DNA from: Pseudomonadota bacterium
Lineage (GTDB): Bacteria; Pseudomonadota; Gammaproteobacteria; Burkholderiales; Rhodocyclaceae
NCBI GenBank assembly: GCA_018241665.1
Contig: JAFEDK010000004.1
Location: forward strand, 1-64,000
Direction: 5' to 3'
DNA: 64,000 nt
Part shown: in pieces, positions 39,887 through 49,135 of the stretch
Numbering within the stretch: position 1 is the stretch's first letter
How the letters are laid out: each line of letters starts with the position of its first letter
Translations under genes and position numbers: made by a program
Notes under the pieces: model-generated
What the model saw: the letters and a program-made list of their open reading frames with translations, nothing else
Told to the model about the DNA's origin: nothing
The model's database searches: none

Positions 39887-40750
39887 TCAATCGGCCTCCA
39901 GTATGGGGTTGGGTTTGCGGGAGGCCAGTGAGACCAGGATGCCGCTGGAGATGATGACGACGATGGCCAGTACCGACGTCCACGGCAGGTGTTCCTGCCA
40001 GAGCACGACACCGAACAGGCTCGAAAAGACCACCGTGCTGTAGGCAAGGTTGGCCGAAACCAGTGTCTTGCCGTAGCGGTAGGCGCGGGTCATGGCGAGC
40101 TGGGCACAACCGCCGAAGCCGCCCACGCCGAGCAGGATGGCCGCACCTTCGAGCGAGATGGAATGCAGCCCTCCGGCAAGCAGCGCCCAAGGCAGGCCGA
40201 AGAGGCTGGTGATCAGTGAGAACCACAACACCGTGCGGGCCTCCGGCTCACCGGCCCGCCCCAGTTCGCGGACGTTGACATAGGCCAGGCTGGCGATCAG
40301 ACCGGCTCCCAGGCCGCTCAGCGCTCCGGCCCACTGGCTGGGCTGCAGGGTCGGCTTGAGCAGCAGGATCACACCCAGAAAACCCAGACCGACAGCGCCG
40401 AACAGCACTGGGCTGACCCGCTCCTTGAACCACAGGGCGAGCAACAGGGCGACGAACAGCGGCGAGGTGTAGTTGAGGGTGACTGCCGTGGCGAGGGGCA
40501 GGATGCCGAGGGAGAAGAAGTAGCACATCAACGCGATGGTGCCCGATAGCCCACGCGACAACTGCAGACGCCAGTGCGGGGTGGCGTAGGACGTGCCCTG
40601 CAGGCGCAGCAGGACAACCATCATCAGCAGGCCCACGAGCCCCCGGTAGAAGACCAGTTCACCGGTGGAAAACAGTGCGGAGCCGAGTTTGACGCACACC
40701 CCCATGCAGGCGAACAGCAGGCTGGCAACGATCATCCAGAGGGATTGCAT
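39887..40750 (-). CDS. DMT-family (EamA) transporter
   Basis: This is a 287-residue integral membrane protein with about ten hydrophobic helices arranged as two EamA repeats (for example WMIVASLLFACMGVCVKLG and VLAIVVIISSGILVSLASRK). Family members export metabolites such as amino acids; the substrate cannot be read here. ATG 40750 begins the first helix; the longer frame to 40861 would include the aceA terminator. It is 61 bases upstream of the SpoIIAA-like gene. Confidence 0.87.
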   Translation of the reverse strand: MQSLWMIVASLLFACMGVCVKLGSALFSTGELVFYRGLVGLLMMVVLLRLQGTSYATPHWRLQLSRGLSGTIALMCYFFSLGILPLATAVTLNYTSPLFVALLLALWFKERVSPVLFGAVGLGFLGVILLLKPTLQPSQWAGALSGLGAGLIASLAYVNVRELGRAGEPEARTVLWFSLITSLFGLPWALLAGGLHSISLEGAAILLGVGGFGGCAQLAMTRAYRYGKTLVSANLAYSTVVFSSLFGVVLWQEHLPWTSVLAIVVIISSGILVSLASRKPNPILEAD

Positions 40751-40820
40751 GGGGGGATTCGACGGAAGGAGACCCCGGCATTTTACTGAATGAACGCACC
40801 CGGGCCCGGCGCAAACGTGA

Positions 40821-40854
40821 AAAACCCCCGAGGGCCTGAGCCCGCGGGGGTTTT
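40821..40854 (-). terminator. Terminator after aceA
   Basis: A strong stem AAAACCCCCG with its complement, plus an inner AGGGC/GCCC pair, is followed by T residues on the minus strand. It lies about 40 bases past the isocitrate lyase stop codon. Its opposite face precedes nothing on the plus strand. Confidence 0.8.
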
Positions 40855-40895
40855 CAACCAAGCGTGCCGGCGAGGGATGCCGGCAACCGGATTTC

Positions 40896-42209
40896 TTAGT
40901 GGAACTGTTCTTCTTCGGTGGAGCCGGTCAGGGCCTTCACGGAGGAGGAGCCGCCCTGGATCACGGTGGTCACGTCGTCGAAGTAACCGGTACCCACTTC
41001 TTGCTGGTGGGACACGAAGGTGTAGCCCTGTTCGCGAGCAGCGAATTCCGGCTCCTGAACCATTTCAACGTAGTGCTTCATGCCTTCGCCGCCGGCGTAA
41101 GCCTTGGCGAACTTGAAGGTGTTGTACCAGTTGACGTGGATGCCAGCCAGGGTGATGAACTGGTACTTGTAGCCCAGCGCCGACAGTTCTTCCTGGAAGG
41201 AGGCGATCTGCGAGTCGTTGAGGTTCTTCTTCCAGTTGAAGGACGGCGAGCAGTTGTAGGACAGCAGCTTGCCCGGGCAGGCAGCCAGCACGGCTTGGGC
41301 GAATTCGCGAGCGAAGCCGATATCGGGCACGCCGGTTTCACACCAGACCAGATCAGCATACGGAGCGTAAGCCACACCGCGGGAGATGGACTGTTCCAGA
41401 CCGTTCTTGACGCGGAAGAAGCCTTCCTGGGTGCGCTCGCCGGTGAGGAACGGCTTGTCGTTCTCGTCGTAGTCGGAGGTGATCAGGTTGGCGGCTTCGG
41501 CATCGGTACGGGCCAGGATCAGGGTCGGAACGCCCATCACGTCAGCGGCGAAGCGAGCGGAGATCAGCTTTTCGCAGGCTTCACGGGTCGGCACGAGCAC
41601 CTTGCCACCCATGTGGCCACACTTCTTGGCGGCAGCCAGCTGGTCTTCGAAGTGCACACCGGCAGCACCGGAGGCGATCATGTTCTTCATCAGTTCGAAG
41701 GCGTTCAGCACGCCGCCGAAACCGGCTTCCGCGTCAGCAACGATCGGCAGGAAGTAGTCGATGAAGCCTTCGTCGCCCGGGTTGATGCCACGGGACCACT
41801 GAATTTCGTCAGCGCGCTTGAAGGTGTTGTTGATGCGGCGAACCATGGTCGGCACGGAGTCGTAGGCGTACAGCGACTGGTCCGGGTACATGGTTTCGGA
41901 GGTGTTGCCGTCGGCGGCGACTTGCCAGCCGGACAGATACACGGCTTCCAGGCCAGCCTTGGCCTGTTGCATGGCTTGGCCGGCGGTGATGGCGCCGAAA
42001 GCATTGACGTAGCCCTTCTTGGCGCCGCCGTTCACCTTGTCCCACAGGACCTTGGCGCCGCGCTGGGCCAGGGTGTACTCAGGCTGCAGGCTGCCACGCA
42101 GGCGCACGACGTCAGCGGCGGAGTAACCACGCTTGACGCCCTTCCAGCGGGGGTTTTCGGCCCAGTCTTTTTCCAGAGCGGCGATTTGCTGTTCGCGAGT
42201 CAGAGACAT
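40896..42209 (-). CDS. aceA: Isocitrate lyase
   Basis: AceA cleaves isocitrate to glyoxylate and succinate, the first step of the glyoxylate shunt. The 437-residue product has the catalytic signature KKCGHMGGK with the active cysteine. SPSFNWKKNLND and WSRGINPGDEGF are also characteristic. ATG 42209 (MSLTREQQIAALEKDW) is preceded by AAGGA. It has its own promoter and terminator. Its regulator partner AceK is 11 kb away in the same window, next to icd. Malate synthase is not in the window. Confidence 0.97.
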   Translation of the reverse strand: MSLTREQQIAALEKDWAENPRWKGVKRGYSAADVVRLRGSLQPEYTLAQRGAKVLWDKVNGGAKKGYVNAFGAITAGQAMQQAKAGLEAVYLSGWQVAADGNTSETMYPDQSLYAYDSVPTMVRRINNTFKRADEIQWSRGINPGDEGFIDYFLPIVADAEAGFGGVLNAFELMKNMIASGAAGVHFEDQLAAAKKCGHMGGKVLVPTREACEKLISARFAADVMGVPTLILARTDAEAANLITSDYDENDKPFLTGERTQEGFFRVKNGLEQSISRGVAYAPYADLVWCETGVPDIGFAREFAQAVLAACPGKLLSYNCSPSFNWKKNLNDSQIASFQEELSALGYKYQFITLAGIHVNWYNTFKFAKAYAGGEGMKHYVEMVQEPEFAAREQGYTFVSHQQEVGTGYFDDVTTVIQGGSSSVKALTGSTEEEQFH

Positions 42210-42356
42210 ACGTAATCCTTTTCTAACCAAGTGGGGAGGGGAAGCCGGGGTGCGGAAGTCTGCTCTTGCGGGCGGTGCTTCGCGCTCACTCCTGAGCCGC
42301 TTGATCCTGCTGCCGTAGGCTTTGGAGCGCTTCGGAAACGTCGATCAGTGAGTGAA

Positions 42357-42385
42357 AGTATAGGGATGATCGTGCATGGCAGCAA
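42357..42385 (-). promoter_or_regulatory. Predicted aceA promoter
   Basis: On the minus strand, TTGCTG (42380-42385) and TATACT (42357-42362) are 17 bases apart. A 12-base perfect palindrome TCTTATATAAGA (42390-42401) lies just upstream of the -35 and is a candidate operator. The leader before the ATG is about 140 nt and contains no obvious gene. Confidence 0.5.
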
Positions 42386-42430
42386 TAGGTCTTATATAAG
42401 ATATAAGAAATAAATTTATTCAAAAAAACA

Positions 42431-42450
42431 GGGGCTTGTGCCCCGGTTTT
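42431..42450. terminator. Terminator after rraA
   Basis: GGGGC-TTGT-GCCCC forms a compact stem-loop with T-runs on both strands (seven on the minus strand side). It lies about 70 bases past the rraA stop codon and insulates rraA from the aceA promoter. Confidence 0.65.
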
Positions 42451-42517
42451 TGTATTGTGAAATAGTGTCGGCGATTGTGAAATGAAGCCTCGCTGCGCTG
42501 CGGTCTCTTCTACGGGT

Positions 42518-42997
42518 TTACAGCAATGGGGTTTCCGACAGGATCACCCCGTCCTCGTCAGCGTACAGCCACTGCCCGGGAGCGAAGGTCACTCCGCCAA
42601 AGGTGACGGGGATGTCCACGTCGCCGGCACCCTTCTTGACGCTCTTCATCGGGTGGGTGGCCAGCGCGAAAACGCCGATCTCCATGCCTGCGATGGGGCC
42701 AGAGTCGCGGATGCAGCCGTACATGATGACGCCGGCCCAGCCATTCTTCACGCCCAGCAGGGCGAGCTGATCGCCCAGCATCGCACAGCGCAGGGAGCCG
42801 CCGGCGTCCACGACGAGCACATTGCCGTTGCCCGGGGTGTCGAGGGTCGAGCGTACGAGGGCGTTGTCCTCGAAGACCTTCAGGGTACGGATAGGGCCGG
42901 CGAAACGGGTCTTGCCGCCAAAGCTGCGGAACATCGGGGCGACAGCGCGGACCTTGCCTTCGTTGGCGTCGCAGAGATCGGTGGTCTGGAATTCCAT
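42518..42997 (-). CDS. rraA: RraA family protein (RNase E inhibitor / HMG aldolase fold)
   Basis: This is a 159-residue trimer-forming protein. E. coli RraA inhibits RNase E, while relatives act as 4-hydroxy-4-methyl-2-oxoglutarate or oxaloacetate-processing aldolases. The motif GVIMYGCIRDSGPIAGMEIGVFALATHPMKS contains the conserved R-D pair needed for the aldolase. The presence of this pair leaves both roles open. It stands between clpA and aceA with its own terminator. Confidence 0.88.
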   Translation of the reverse strand: MEFQTTDLCDANEGKVRAVAPMFRSFGGKTRFAGPIRTLKVFEDNALVRSTLDTPGNGNVLVVDAGGSLRCAMLGDQLALLGVKNGWAGVIMYGCIRDSGPIAGMEIGVFALATHPMKSVKKGAGDVDIPVTFGGVTFAPGQWLYADEDGVILSETPLL

Positions 42998-43025
42998 GGT
43001 GACTCCATCAGAGCGGTGAATGAAA

Positions 43026-43049
43026 ACGGGCGGCCTTTCAGCCGCCCGT
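43026..43049 (-). terminator. Terminator after clpA
   Basis: A nine-base perfect stem ACGGGCGGC around CTTTCA is followed on the minus strand by TTTTC. It lies about 30 bases beyond the clpA stop and ahead of rraA. Confidence 0.65.
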
Positions 43050-43077
43050 CAAGGGTGCAAAGCTCGGTTGGAAAAAA

Positions 43078-45354
43078 CTATACCGTAGCTTCCACCATTT
43101 CCTCGAATACGAGTTTCACCTTGCCATCCTCGTCCAGGTCGATGGTGACCGTGCCGCCGTTGGCCAGGCGGCCGAACAGCAGCTCGTCCGCCAGCGCCGA
43201 ACGGATGGTGTCCTGGATCAGGCGGGCCATCGGGCGGGCACCCATCAGCGGATCGAAACCCTTCTCGCCGAGCCAGTCGCGCAGCTTGTCGGTGAAGTGG
43301 GCATCGACCTTCTTCTCGTGCAGCTGAGCTTCCAACTGCATCAGGAACTTCTCGACCACGCGGGTAATGATGTCGTGATCCAGGTTCTTGAAGGAGATGA
43401 TCGCGTCCAGACGGTTGCGGAACTCCGGCGTGAAGAGGCGCTTGATGTCGGACATCTCGTCACCCTGCTCGCGCTTCGCAGAGAAGCCGATGACCGCCTT
43501 CTGCATGGTTTCCGCACCGGCATTGGTGGTCATGATGATGATGGTGTTGCGGAAGTCCGCCTGGCGCCCGTTGTTGTCGGTCAGGGTGCCGTGGTCCATC
43601 ACCTGCAGCAGGATGTTGTAGATGTCCGGGTGGGCCTTTTCGATTTCGTCGAGCAACAGCACGCAGTGCGGCTTCTTGTTGACCTGCTCGGTGAGCAGGC
43701 CGCCCTGATCGAAGCCGACGTAGCCCGGCGGGGCGCCGATCAGGCGGGACACCGCATGACGTTCCATGTACTCGGACATGTCGAAGCGCACCAGTTCGAT
43801 GCCCAGCGTGTAGGCGAGCTGGCGGGCGACTTCGGTCTTGCCGACGCCGGTCGGGCCGCTGAACAGGAAGGAGCCGATCGGCTTTTGCGGATTGCCGAGG
43901 CCCGAGCGGGACATCTTGATGGCCTTGCCGAGGGCTTCGATGGCTGCATCCTGGCCGAACACGACGTTCTTCAGGTCGCGCTCGAGCGTCTTCAGAGAGG
44001 CGCGGTCGTCGTTGGAGACGCTGCGCGGCGGGATGCGGGCGATCTTGGCGACGATCTCCTCGATCTCGGCCTTGCCGATGAGCTTTTTCTGGCGCGACTT
44101 GGGCAGGATGCGCTGGGCGGCACCGGCTTCGTCGATGACGTCGATGGCCTTGTCGGGCAGGTGACGGTCATTGATGTAGCGGGCCGACAGCTCTGCCGCA
44201 CTGGACAGTGCCGAGGCGGAGTACTTGATGCCGTGGTGCTGCTCGAAGCGCGACTTGAGGCCCTTGAGGATCTCGACGGTTTCCGGCACCGACGGCTCGA
44301 CGACGTCCACCTTCTGGAAGCGCCGCGACAGCGCATGATCCTTTTCGAAGATCTGACGGAACTCGGTGTAGGTGGTCGCGCCGATGCACTTCAGCTGTCC
44401 GGACGAAAGGGCCGGCTTCAGCAGGTTGGATGCATCGAGGGTGCCGCCCGAGGCCGCGCCGGCGCCGATCAGCGTGTGGATCTCATCGATGAACAGGATC
44501 GCGTTGGGGTGCTCGACCAGTTGCTTCAGTACGGCCTTCAGGCGCTGCTCGAAGTCGCCGCGGTACTTGGTGCCAGCGAGCAGTGCGCCCATGTCGAGGG
44601 CGTAGACCTGGGCGTCGGCCAGGATGTCCGGAATGCGGCCTTCGACGATGCGGCGCGCCAAGCCTTCGGCGATTGCGGTCTTGCCGACACCGGCTTCGCC
44701 GACCAGCAGCGGGTTGTTTTTACGGCGGCGGCACAGGGTCTGGATGACGCGCTCGACTTCCTTCTCGCGGCCGATCAGCGGGTCGATCTTGCCGAGCAAG
44801 GCCTGCTGATTGAGGTTCTGCGTGTAGTTGTCGAGGGCGCCACCGGGGCTTGCGCCTTCCTGTTCCTGTTCGCCCTGTTCGGAGTCGCCCGACGGGCGCG
44901 CCGGGTTCGCACCCTGCTGCGGCGTCTTGGTGATGCCGTGGGAAATGAAATTCACCACATCCAGGCGCGAGATGTTCTGCCGCTGGAGGAAATACACAGC
45001 GTGGGAGTCCTTCTCGCCGAAGATCGCCACCAGCACGTTGGCGCCGGTGACTTCCTTCTTGCCGGAGGATTGCACGTGGAGGATGGCACGCTGGATGACC
45101 CGCTGGAAGCCGAGGGTCGGCTGGGTGTCGATGTCCTCGGTGCCTTCTACCTTTGGCGTGTGCTCATTGACGAAATTCGTCAGTTCCTTGCGCAGCTCGT
45201 CGGTCTTGGCGGCGCAGGCGCGCAGCACTTCGGCGGCGGAAGGATTGTCGAGGAGCGCAAGCAGGAGGTGCTCCACGGTGATGAACTCATGGCGCTTCTG
45301 CCGGGCTTCGACAAAGGCCATGTGCAGACTGACTTCAAGCTCTTGCGCGATCAT
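43078..45354 (-). CDS. clpA: ATP-dependent Clp protease ATP-binding subunit ClpA
   Basis: ClpA is the hexameric unfoldase that feeds ClpP. At 758 residues it has the length of E. coli ClpA. An N-terminal Clp repeat domain (about 1-145) binds ClpS. Two AAA+ modules follow with Walker A motifs [13 protein letters not shown] and [13 protein letters not shown], and arginine-finger regions. ATG 45354 ([11 protein letters not shown]) is the family start and lies one base after the clpS stop. A longer frame to 45525 would run through clpS. Confidence 0.97.
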   Translation of the reverse strand: MIAQELEVSLHMAFVEARQKRHEFITVEHLLLALLDNPSAAEVLRACAAKTDELRKELTNFVNEHTPKVEGTEDIDTQPTLGFQRVIQRAILHVQSSGKKEVTGANVLVAIFGEKDSHAVYFLQRQNISRLDVVNFISHGITKTPQQGANPARPSGDSEQGEQEQEGASPGGALDNYTQNLNQQALLGKIDPLIGREKEVERVIQTLCRRRKNNPLLVGEAGVGKTAIAEGLARRIVEGRIPDILADAQVYALDMGALLAGTKYRGDFEQRLKAVLKQLVEHPNAILFIDEIHTLIGAGAASGGTLDASNLLKPALSSGQLKCIGATTYTEFRQIFEKDHALSRRFQKVDVVEPSVPETVEILKGLKSRFEQHHGIKYSASALSSAAELSARYINDRHLPDKAIDVIDEAGAAQRILPKSRQKKLIGKAEIEEIVAKIARIPPRSVSNDDRASLKTLERDLKNVVFGQDAAIEALGKAIKMSRSGLGNPQKPIGSFLFSGPTGVGKTEVARQLAYTLGIELVRFDMSEYMERHAVSRLIGAPPGYVGFDQGGLLTEQVNKKPHCVLLLDEIEKAHPDIYNILLQVMDHGTLTDNNGRQADFRNTIIIMTTNAGAETMQKAVIGFSAKREQGDEMSDIKRLFTPEFRNRLDAIISFKNLDHDIITRVVEKFLMQLEAQLHEKKVDAHFTDKLRDWLGEKGFDPLMGARPMARLIQDTIRSALADELLFGRLANGGTVTIDLDEDGKVKLVFEEMVEATV

Positions 45355-45355
45355 T

Positions 45356-45664
45356 TCAGTTTTCCTCCATGACGCACGCCAAGGGGTGCTGGTTCTGGCG
45401 TGCGTACGCGATGACCTGCTCGACCTTGGTGGCTGCGATGTCCCGCGGGAAGACTCCGCATACACCAACGCCCTCTCTGTGTACTTTGAGCATGATCCGC
45501 GTGGCTTGTTCGCGGTCCATCCCAAAGAATTTCTGAATCACGGTCACCACGAAATCCATCGGGGTGAAATCGTCGTTAAGGAGCATGACTTTGAACAGCG
45601 GTGGCGGCTTGACCCGCGTGACCTCTGTATCAAGGACCGACTCTTCCTGCTTTTTGATGACCAT
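45356..45664 (-). CDS. clpS: ATP-dependent Clp protease adaptor ClpS
   Basis: ClpS is the N-end-rule adaptor that delivers substrates to ClpA. The 102-residue product has the substrate-pocket segment [19 protein letters not shown] and [27 protein letters not shown]. Met 45664 (MVIKKQEES) is chosen. Another in-frame ATG three codons upstream is possible, and no clear Shine-Dalgarno sequence precedes either. The operon clpS-clpA is standard. Confidence 0.95.
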   Translation of the reverse strand: MVIKKQEESVLDTEVTRVKPPPLFKVMLLNDDFTPMDFVVTVIQKFFGMDREQATRIMLKVHREGVGVCGVFPRDIAATKVEQVIAYARQNQHPLACVMEEN

Positions 45665-45671
45665 GCGAACC

Positions 45672-45699
45672 ATTCTAAACAACCCCGATGATTGTGCAA
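45672..45699 (-). promoter_or_regulatory. Possible clpS promoter
   Basis: TTGCAC (45694-45699) and TAGAAT (45672-45677) are 16 bases apart on the minus strand. Transcription would begin around 45665, almost at the clpS ATG, implying a leaderless or near-leaderless message if this is the real promoter. Confidence 0.35.
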
Positions 45700-45880
45700 G
45701 AGCCACCCTGCACGCCTATCTAGGGGAACCCGGGGCAGCGCATCGGCTCTTTCGTGGTGCGCTGCAAGAGGGAATTAAGTCACGAAAAAAACAGGGTTTT
45801 GCCCTTGGCTGGGATTAAACGTGACAAATAAGACCCGCTCGAATGCTGTATTGCAACAACCGTGCCGGTTCATAAATGCG

Positions 45881-45909
45881 TTGACGACGTCAATCAAGTC
45901 ACGTAAAAG
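45881..45909 (+). promoter_or_regulatory. Predicted cold-shock gene promoter with long 5' leader
   Basis: TTGACG (45881-45886) and TAAAAG (45904-45909) are 17 bases apart, and the -35 sits in a TTGAC/GTCAA inverted repeat. The predicted leader is about 138 nt. That is close to the length of E. coli cspA leaders, which act as RNA thermosensors. The remainder of the 45665-46053 gap holds AAGTCACG repeated near 45778 and 45897 and no gene. Confidence 0.45.
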
Positions 45910-46053
45910 CAAAACTGTGTTCGCGCCAAGTTTGAGGTGACGGGTTTGCGTCGTGCATATGAAGATATGCCTTCGAAAGTTCTCGCTTGTCTTGGCTCGA
46001 TTGCACGCTGGATGTCCGGAACGTATTACTGAAATCAAGAAGGAATTTGCAAT

Positions 46054-46257
46054 ATGGCAACTGGTACTGTTAAGTGGTTCAACGACGCCAAGGGTTTCGG
46101 CTTCATTACGCCGGATGACGGTAGCGAAGACTTGTTCGCCCACTTCTCCGCAATCAACATGAACGGCTTCAAGTCGCTGAAAGAGGGGGAGAAGGTCCAA
46201 TTCGAAGTTACCCAGGGCCCGAAGGGCAAGCAAGCGTCGAACATCCAGCGCGCTTAA
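46054..46257 (+). CDS. Cold-shock domain protein (CspA family)
   Basis: This is a 67-residue single OB-fold RNA chaperone. Both RNA-binding motifs are intact: RNP1 as KGFGFITP and RNP2 as LFAHFSA. It starts [14 protein letters not shown], with AAGGAA before the ATG. A strong terminator follows, so it is a single-gene unit. Which paralogue it is cannot be told from one sequence. Confidence 0.95.
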   Translation: MATGTVKWFNDAKGFGFITPDDGSEDLFAHFSAINMNGFKSLKEGEKVQFEVTQGPKGKQASNIQRA

Positions 46258-46303
46258 TGCTCTCGACCTGTTGGAGTTAATCGCTCCGACGTCGTGACCT
46301 GGA

Positions 46304-46340
46304 CCGCCGATGTGCGAAAGCGCATCGGCGGTTTCTTTTT
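46304..46340 (+). terminator. Terminator of the cold-shock gene
   Basis: CCGCCGAT with ATCGGCGG, extended by GCG/CGC around AAAG, is followed by TTTCTTTTT. It begins about 47 bases past the stop codon. The rest of 46341-46569 shows no gene or clear signal. Confidence 0.8.
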
Positions 46341-46569
46341 GGTTGTGCCTATTGTCGGATTCCGCAGGGTGAATTGGCAGATGCCGAATTTAGTTCGGAA
46401 TAGTCCCCTGAAGATATATAGGCAGTCGTGAGGTCTTATTGGGTAATTGCGTGCTGTCGAGTGGTGCGTCAGCAACAGGGTTTCGCACATTTTTGATGCG
46501 CATTGTCGGAAAGGCGACAGTTGCGTGTGCGATGGGCGACGGGTCAGGCATGGGCTGGAAAACGGCAAC

Positions 46570-46597
46570 AAAAAACCCGCTCAAGAGCGGGTTTTTT
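46570..46597 (-). terminator. Terminator of rpmB-rpmG
   Basis: AAAAAACCCGCTC pairs with its complement around a two-base loop and gives a six-T tail on the minus strand. It is located about 38 bases past the rpmG stop. Confidence 0.85.
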
Positions 46598-46634
46598 GAC
46601 TGTGCAACAAGCGGTAATCGCGTGCCGGAAGCAA

Positions 46635-46802
46635 TTACTTAAGCTTCACTTCCTTGTACGGCACGTGCTTGCGGGCAACGGGATCGTACTTGTTGAATTC
46701 CAGCTTGTTCGGGGTGGTGCGCTTGTTCTTGGACGTGGTGTAGAAGTGCCCGGTGCCAGCAGTGGACTCGAGCTTGATCTTTTCGCGGCCGCCTTTTGCC
46801 AT
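46635..46802 (-). CDS. rpmG: 50S ribosomal protein L33
   Basis: This 55-residue large-subunit protein starts [20 protein letters not shown] and ends YKEVKLK. It lacks the CxxC pairs, so it is the zinc-free form. AGGAG precedes the ATG. It lies 27 bases downstream of rpmB. Confidence 0.96.
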   Translation of the reverse strand: MAKGGREKIKLESTAGTGHFYTTSKNKRTTPNKLEFNKYDPVARKHVPYKEVKLK

Positions 46803-46829
46803 TTTGATTTATCTCCTGGTTAAAAAGGC

Positions 46830-47066
46830 TTAGACCTTTTCGCCGCGAGCGCGCAGCTCGGCGACGACGGCGTCGATGCCCTTCTTGTCAATGGTGCGCA
46901 GGGCTGCGTTGGATACGCGCAGGCGCACCCAGCGGTTCTCAGCCTCGCTCCAGAACTTGCGGTTTTGCAGGTTCGGCAGGAAGCGGCGCTTGGTCTTGTT
47001 GTTCGCGTGGGAAACGTTGTTGCCCACCATCGGTGCTTTTCCGGTCACTTGGCAAACGCGAGCCAT
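46830..47066 (-). CDS. rpmB: 50S ribosomal protein L28
   Basis: This 78-residue protein has the L28 pattern [37 protein letters not shown] 47066 has GGAG upstream; a longer frame adds four residues only. It is transcribed with rpmG from a near-consensus promoter in the radC-rpmB gap. Confidence 0.97.
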   Translation of the reverse strand: MARVCQVTGKAPMVGNNVSHANNKTKRRFLPNLQNRKFWSEAENRWVRLRVSNAALRTIDKKGIDAVVAELRARGEKV

Positions 47067-47104
47067 TTGTTGCTCCAAACTGGTTTGATTCGATAAGACC
47101 GTCG

Positions 47105-47134
47105 ATTATAGACAACTATGTGTACTCAAATCAA
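47105..47134 (-). promoter_or_regulatory. rpmB-rpmG promoter
   Basis: On the minus strand TTGATT (47129-47134) and a perfect TATAAT (47105-47110) are 18 bases apart, about 39 bases before the rpmB start. It lies between radC and rpmB. Confidence 0.65.
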
Positions 47135-47176
47135 TACCTTGGTGGCTTTGGCGTGTCGATCCGCGCGTACCGGGTT

Positions 47177-47860
47177 TCAGCGCAACGCCAGCCCACGTTC
47201 GGCGAAGGATAGTGGAGGGGCGTTGCCGGCGACGATGAAGTGGTCCAGCACCCGCACGTCGACAAGGGATAGGGCCTGGCTGAGGCTGCGAGTCAGAGCC
47301 TGGTCGGCTGCGCTTGGCTCGCTGATGCCCGATGGATGGTTATGGGCGAGGATGACCGCAGCCGCGTTGCGTTGCAGGACCAGCTTGACCACTTCGCGGG
47401 GATAGACCGAAGTCTGCGTGAGTGTGCCTCGGAATAGCTCTTCGCAAGCCATCACGCGGTTCTGGGCATCGAGGAGCAGGATCATGAAGACCTCATGGGG
47501 CAGTTGCCCGAGTTTCAGGCGCAGCCAGTCCCGCACTGCAGTGGGGGAATCGAGGGCGTCGCGTCTGGCCATTTCTTCGCCGAGGGCCCGCCGTGACAAC
47601 TCGAGGACTGCCTGTAACTGCGCGTATTTGGCGGGACCCATGCCGGGAATGGCCGAGAAGGCTGTGGAGGAGGCGTTGCACAGGGCAGACAGGCCGCCGA
47701 AATGCTTGAGCAGTTCGCGGGCGAGATCGACTGCGCTCTTGCCGCGGATTCCGACGCGCAGGAACAGGGCCAGCAGTTCAGCGTCCGACAGGGCTGCCGC
47801 TCCGTGCGCCAACAGGCGCTCCCGCGGGCGTTCGTCGGCCGGCCAATCGGTGATCGCCAT
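47177..47860 (-). CDS. radC: RadC family protein (JAB/MPN domain)
   Basis: This is a 227-residue protein with a helix-hairpin-helix-like N-terminal part ([27 protein letters not shown]) and a C-terminal JAB1/MPN metalloprotease-like domain. The zinc motif is [19 protein letters not shown] role in DNA repair has been questioned and the function is unclear. Its place between coaBC (divergent) and rpmBG is the conserved chromosomal location, not a mobile-element copy. Confidence 0.93.
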   Translation of the reverse strand: MAITDWPADERPRERLLAHGAAALSDAELLALFLRVGIRGKSAVDLARELLKHFGGLSALCNASSTAFSAIPGMGPAKYAQLQAVLELSRRALGEEMARRDALDSPTAVRDWLRLKLGQLPHEVFMILLLDAQNRVMACEELFRGTLTQTSVYPREVVKLVLQRNAAAVILAHNHPSGISEPSAADQALTRSLSQALSLVDVRVLDHFIVAGNAPPLSFAERGLALR

Positions 47861-47889
47861 GACGTGTACAATCCATTCTTTGGTAAGTG

Positions 47890-49098
47890 ATGAATAATAC
47901 CATTGGCATGATTGAGCTGAAGGGCAGGAAACTGGTGCTGGGCGTGACCGGCGGCGTGGCAGCTTACAAAGCGGCCGAACTGGTGCGTTTGCTCGGCAAG
48001 GCCGGGGCCGACGTGCATGTCGTACTGACCGAAGGCGGGGCGCGTTTCGTTACTGCGGTAACCTTTCAGGCCTTGTCCGGGAATCCGGTGTGGACCGACC
48101 TGTGGGATCCGCGCATGGACAACAATATGGCGCATATCGACCTGACCCGGGACGCGGACGCCATCCTCGTGGCGCCAGCGACCGCCGATGTGATGGCCAA
48201 GCTGGTCCTTGGCCTCGCCGATGATCTGCTGACGACCCTCTGCCTGGCCCGGGAATGCCCTTTGCTGGTGGCTCCGGCGATGAACCGCCAGATGTGGGAG
48301 AACCCGGCCACCCGGCGTAACGTCGCGCAGCTGGCGGCTGACGGCGTCGCCTTGCTGGGGCCGGGCGCCGGCGAGCAGGCCTGCGGAGAGGTGGGGCTGG
48401 GCCGCATGTTGGAACCGGAAGAGTTGTGTGAAGCGGTGATCGCCTTCTTCCAGCCCAAGCCGCTGGCCGGGCGGCGTGTCGTGATGACGGCGGGGCCGAC
48501 CTTCGAAGCCATCGATCCGGTGCGCGGCATCACCAATTCCAGTTCCGGCAAGATGGCTTACGGACTGGCCCGGGCCTGTGTGCAGGCTGGCGCCGAGGTC
48601 ACGCTGGTGAGTGGTCCGGTTGCCCTGCCGGTTCCGGCGGGCGTTGAGAAGGTCCCGGTGCGCAGCGCGCTGGAGATGCGCGATGCGGTTTTCGCGGCGC
48701 TGCCCGGTGCAGATGTTTTCATTGGCGTGGCGGCCGTGGCGGACTATCGGCCGGTGACATCGGCCGAGCACAAGATCAAGAAGTCCGGTGCGGAGCTGAG
48801 TCTCACGCTGACACCCAATCCGGACATCCTCGCCGAAGTGGCGTCCTTGCCGCAGGCACCTTTCTGCGTCGGCTTCGCGGCGGAGAGCCGGGATCTGGAC
48901 ACCTACGCCGAAGGCAAGCGCAAGGCCAAGAAACTGCCGTTGATCGTCGGCAACCTGGTGCAGGATGGCCTGGGCGGGGACGACAACCAGGTTGTGCTCT
49001 TCGACGAGCAGGGGCGCCACCCCTTGCCGAAGGCGCCAAAGCCCGAGGTGGCACGCGCCATCGTGGCCCATCTGGCGGCGCTGCTGCCGGTATCCTGA
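47890..49098 (+). CDS. coaBC: Bifunctional phosphopantothenoylcysteine decarboxylase/synthetase CoaBC
   Basis: CoaBC performs two steps of coenzyme A synthesis. The N-terminal flavoprotein CoaC domain has the PxMNxxMW motif ([17 protein letters not shown]) and the catalytic cysteine in [12 protein letters not shown]. The C-terminal CoaB domain has [27 protein letters not shown] and the KIKK lysine motif. The 402-residue product starts at ATG 47890. GTG 47887 and ATG 47908 are alternatives, without a clear ribosome binding site. It is divergent from radC with under 30 bases between. Confidence 0.95.
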   Translation: MNNTIGMIELKGRKLVLGVTGGVAAYKAAELVRLLGKAGADVHVVLTEGGARFVTAVTFQALSGNPVWTDLWDPRMDNNMAHIDLTRDADAILVAPATADVMAKLVLGLADDLLTTLCLARECPLLVAPAMNRQMWENPATRRNVAQLAADGVALLGPGAGEQACGEVGLGRMLEPEELCEAVIAFFQPKPLAGRRVVMTAGPTFEAIDPVRGITNSSSGKMAYGLARACVQAGAEVTLVSGPVALPVPAGVEKVPVRSALEMRDAVFAALPGADVFIGVAAVADYRPVTSAEHKIKKSGAELSLTLTPNPDILAEVASLPQAPFCVGFAAESRDLDTYAEGKRKAKKLPLIVGNLVQDGLGGDDNQVVLFDEQGRHPLPKAPKPEVARAIVAHLAALLPVS

Positions 49099-49135
49099 TT
49101 TCTTCCGAACCACTGACGACCAGCGAGGCGACGCC

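Noticed and set aside
43297-45372. 691-codon plus-strand frame opposite clpA
   Set aside because: It has no domain-like pattern, while the opposite strand encodes a complete ClpA of normal length.
45775-46233. 152-codon minus-strand frame opposite the cold-shock gene
   Set aside because: It covers the cold-shock leader and coding sequence in antisense and lacks a ribosome binding site.
47177-47860. radC as a marker of a mobile or anti-restriction island
   Set aside because: It sits in the conserved coaBC/radC-rpmBG neighbourhood, the chromosomal housekeeping location.
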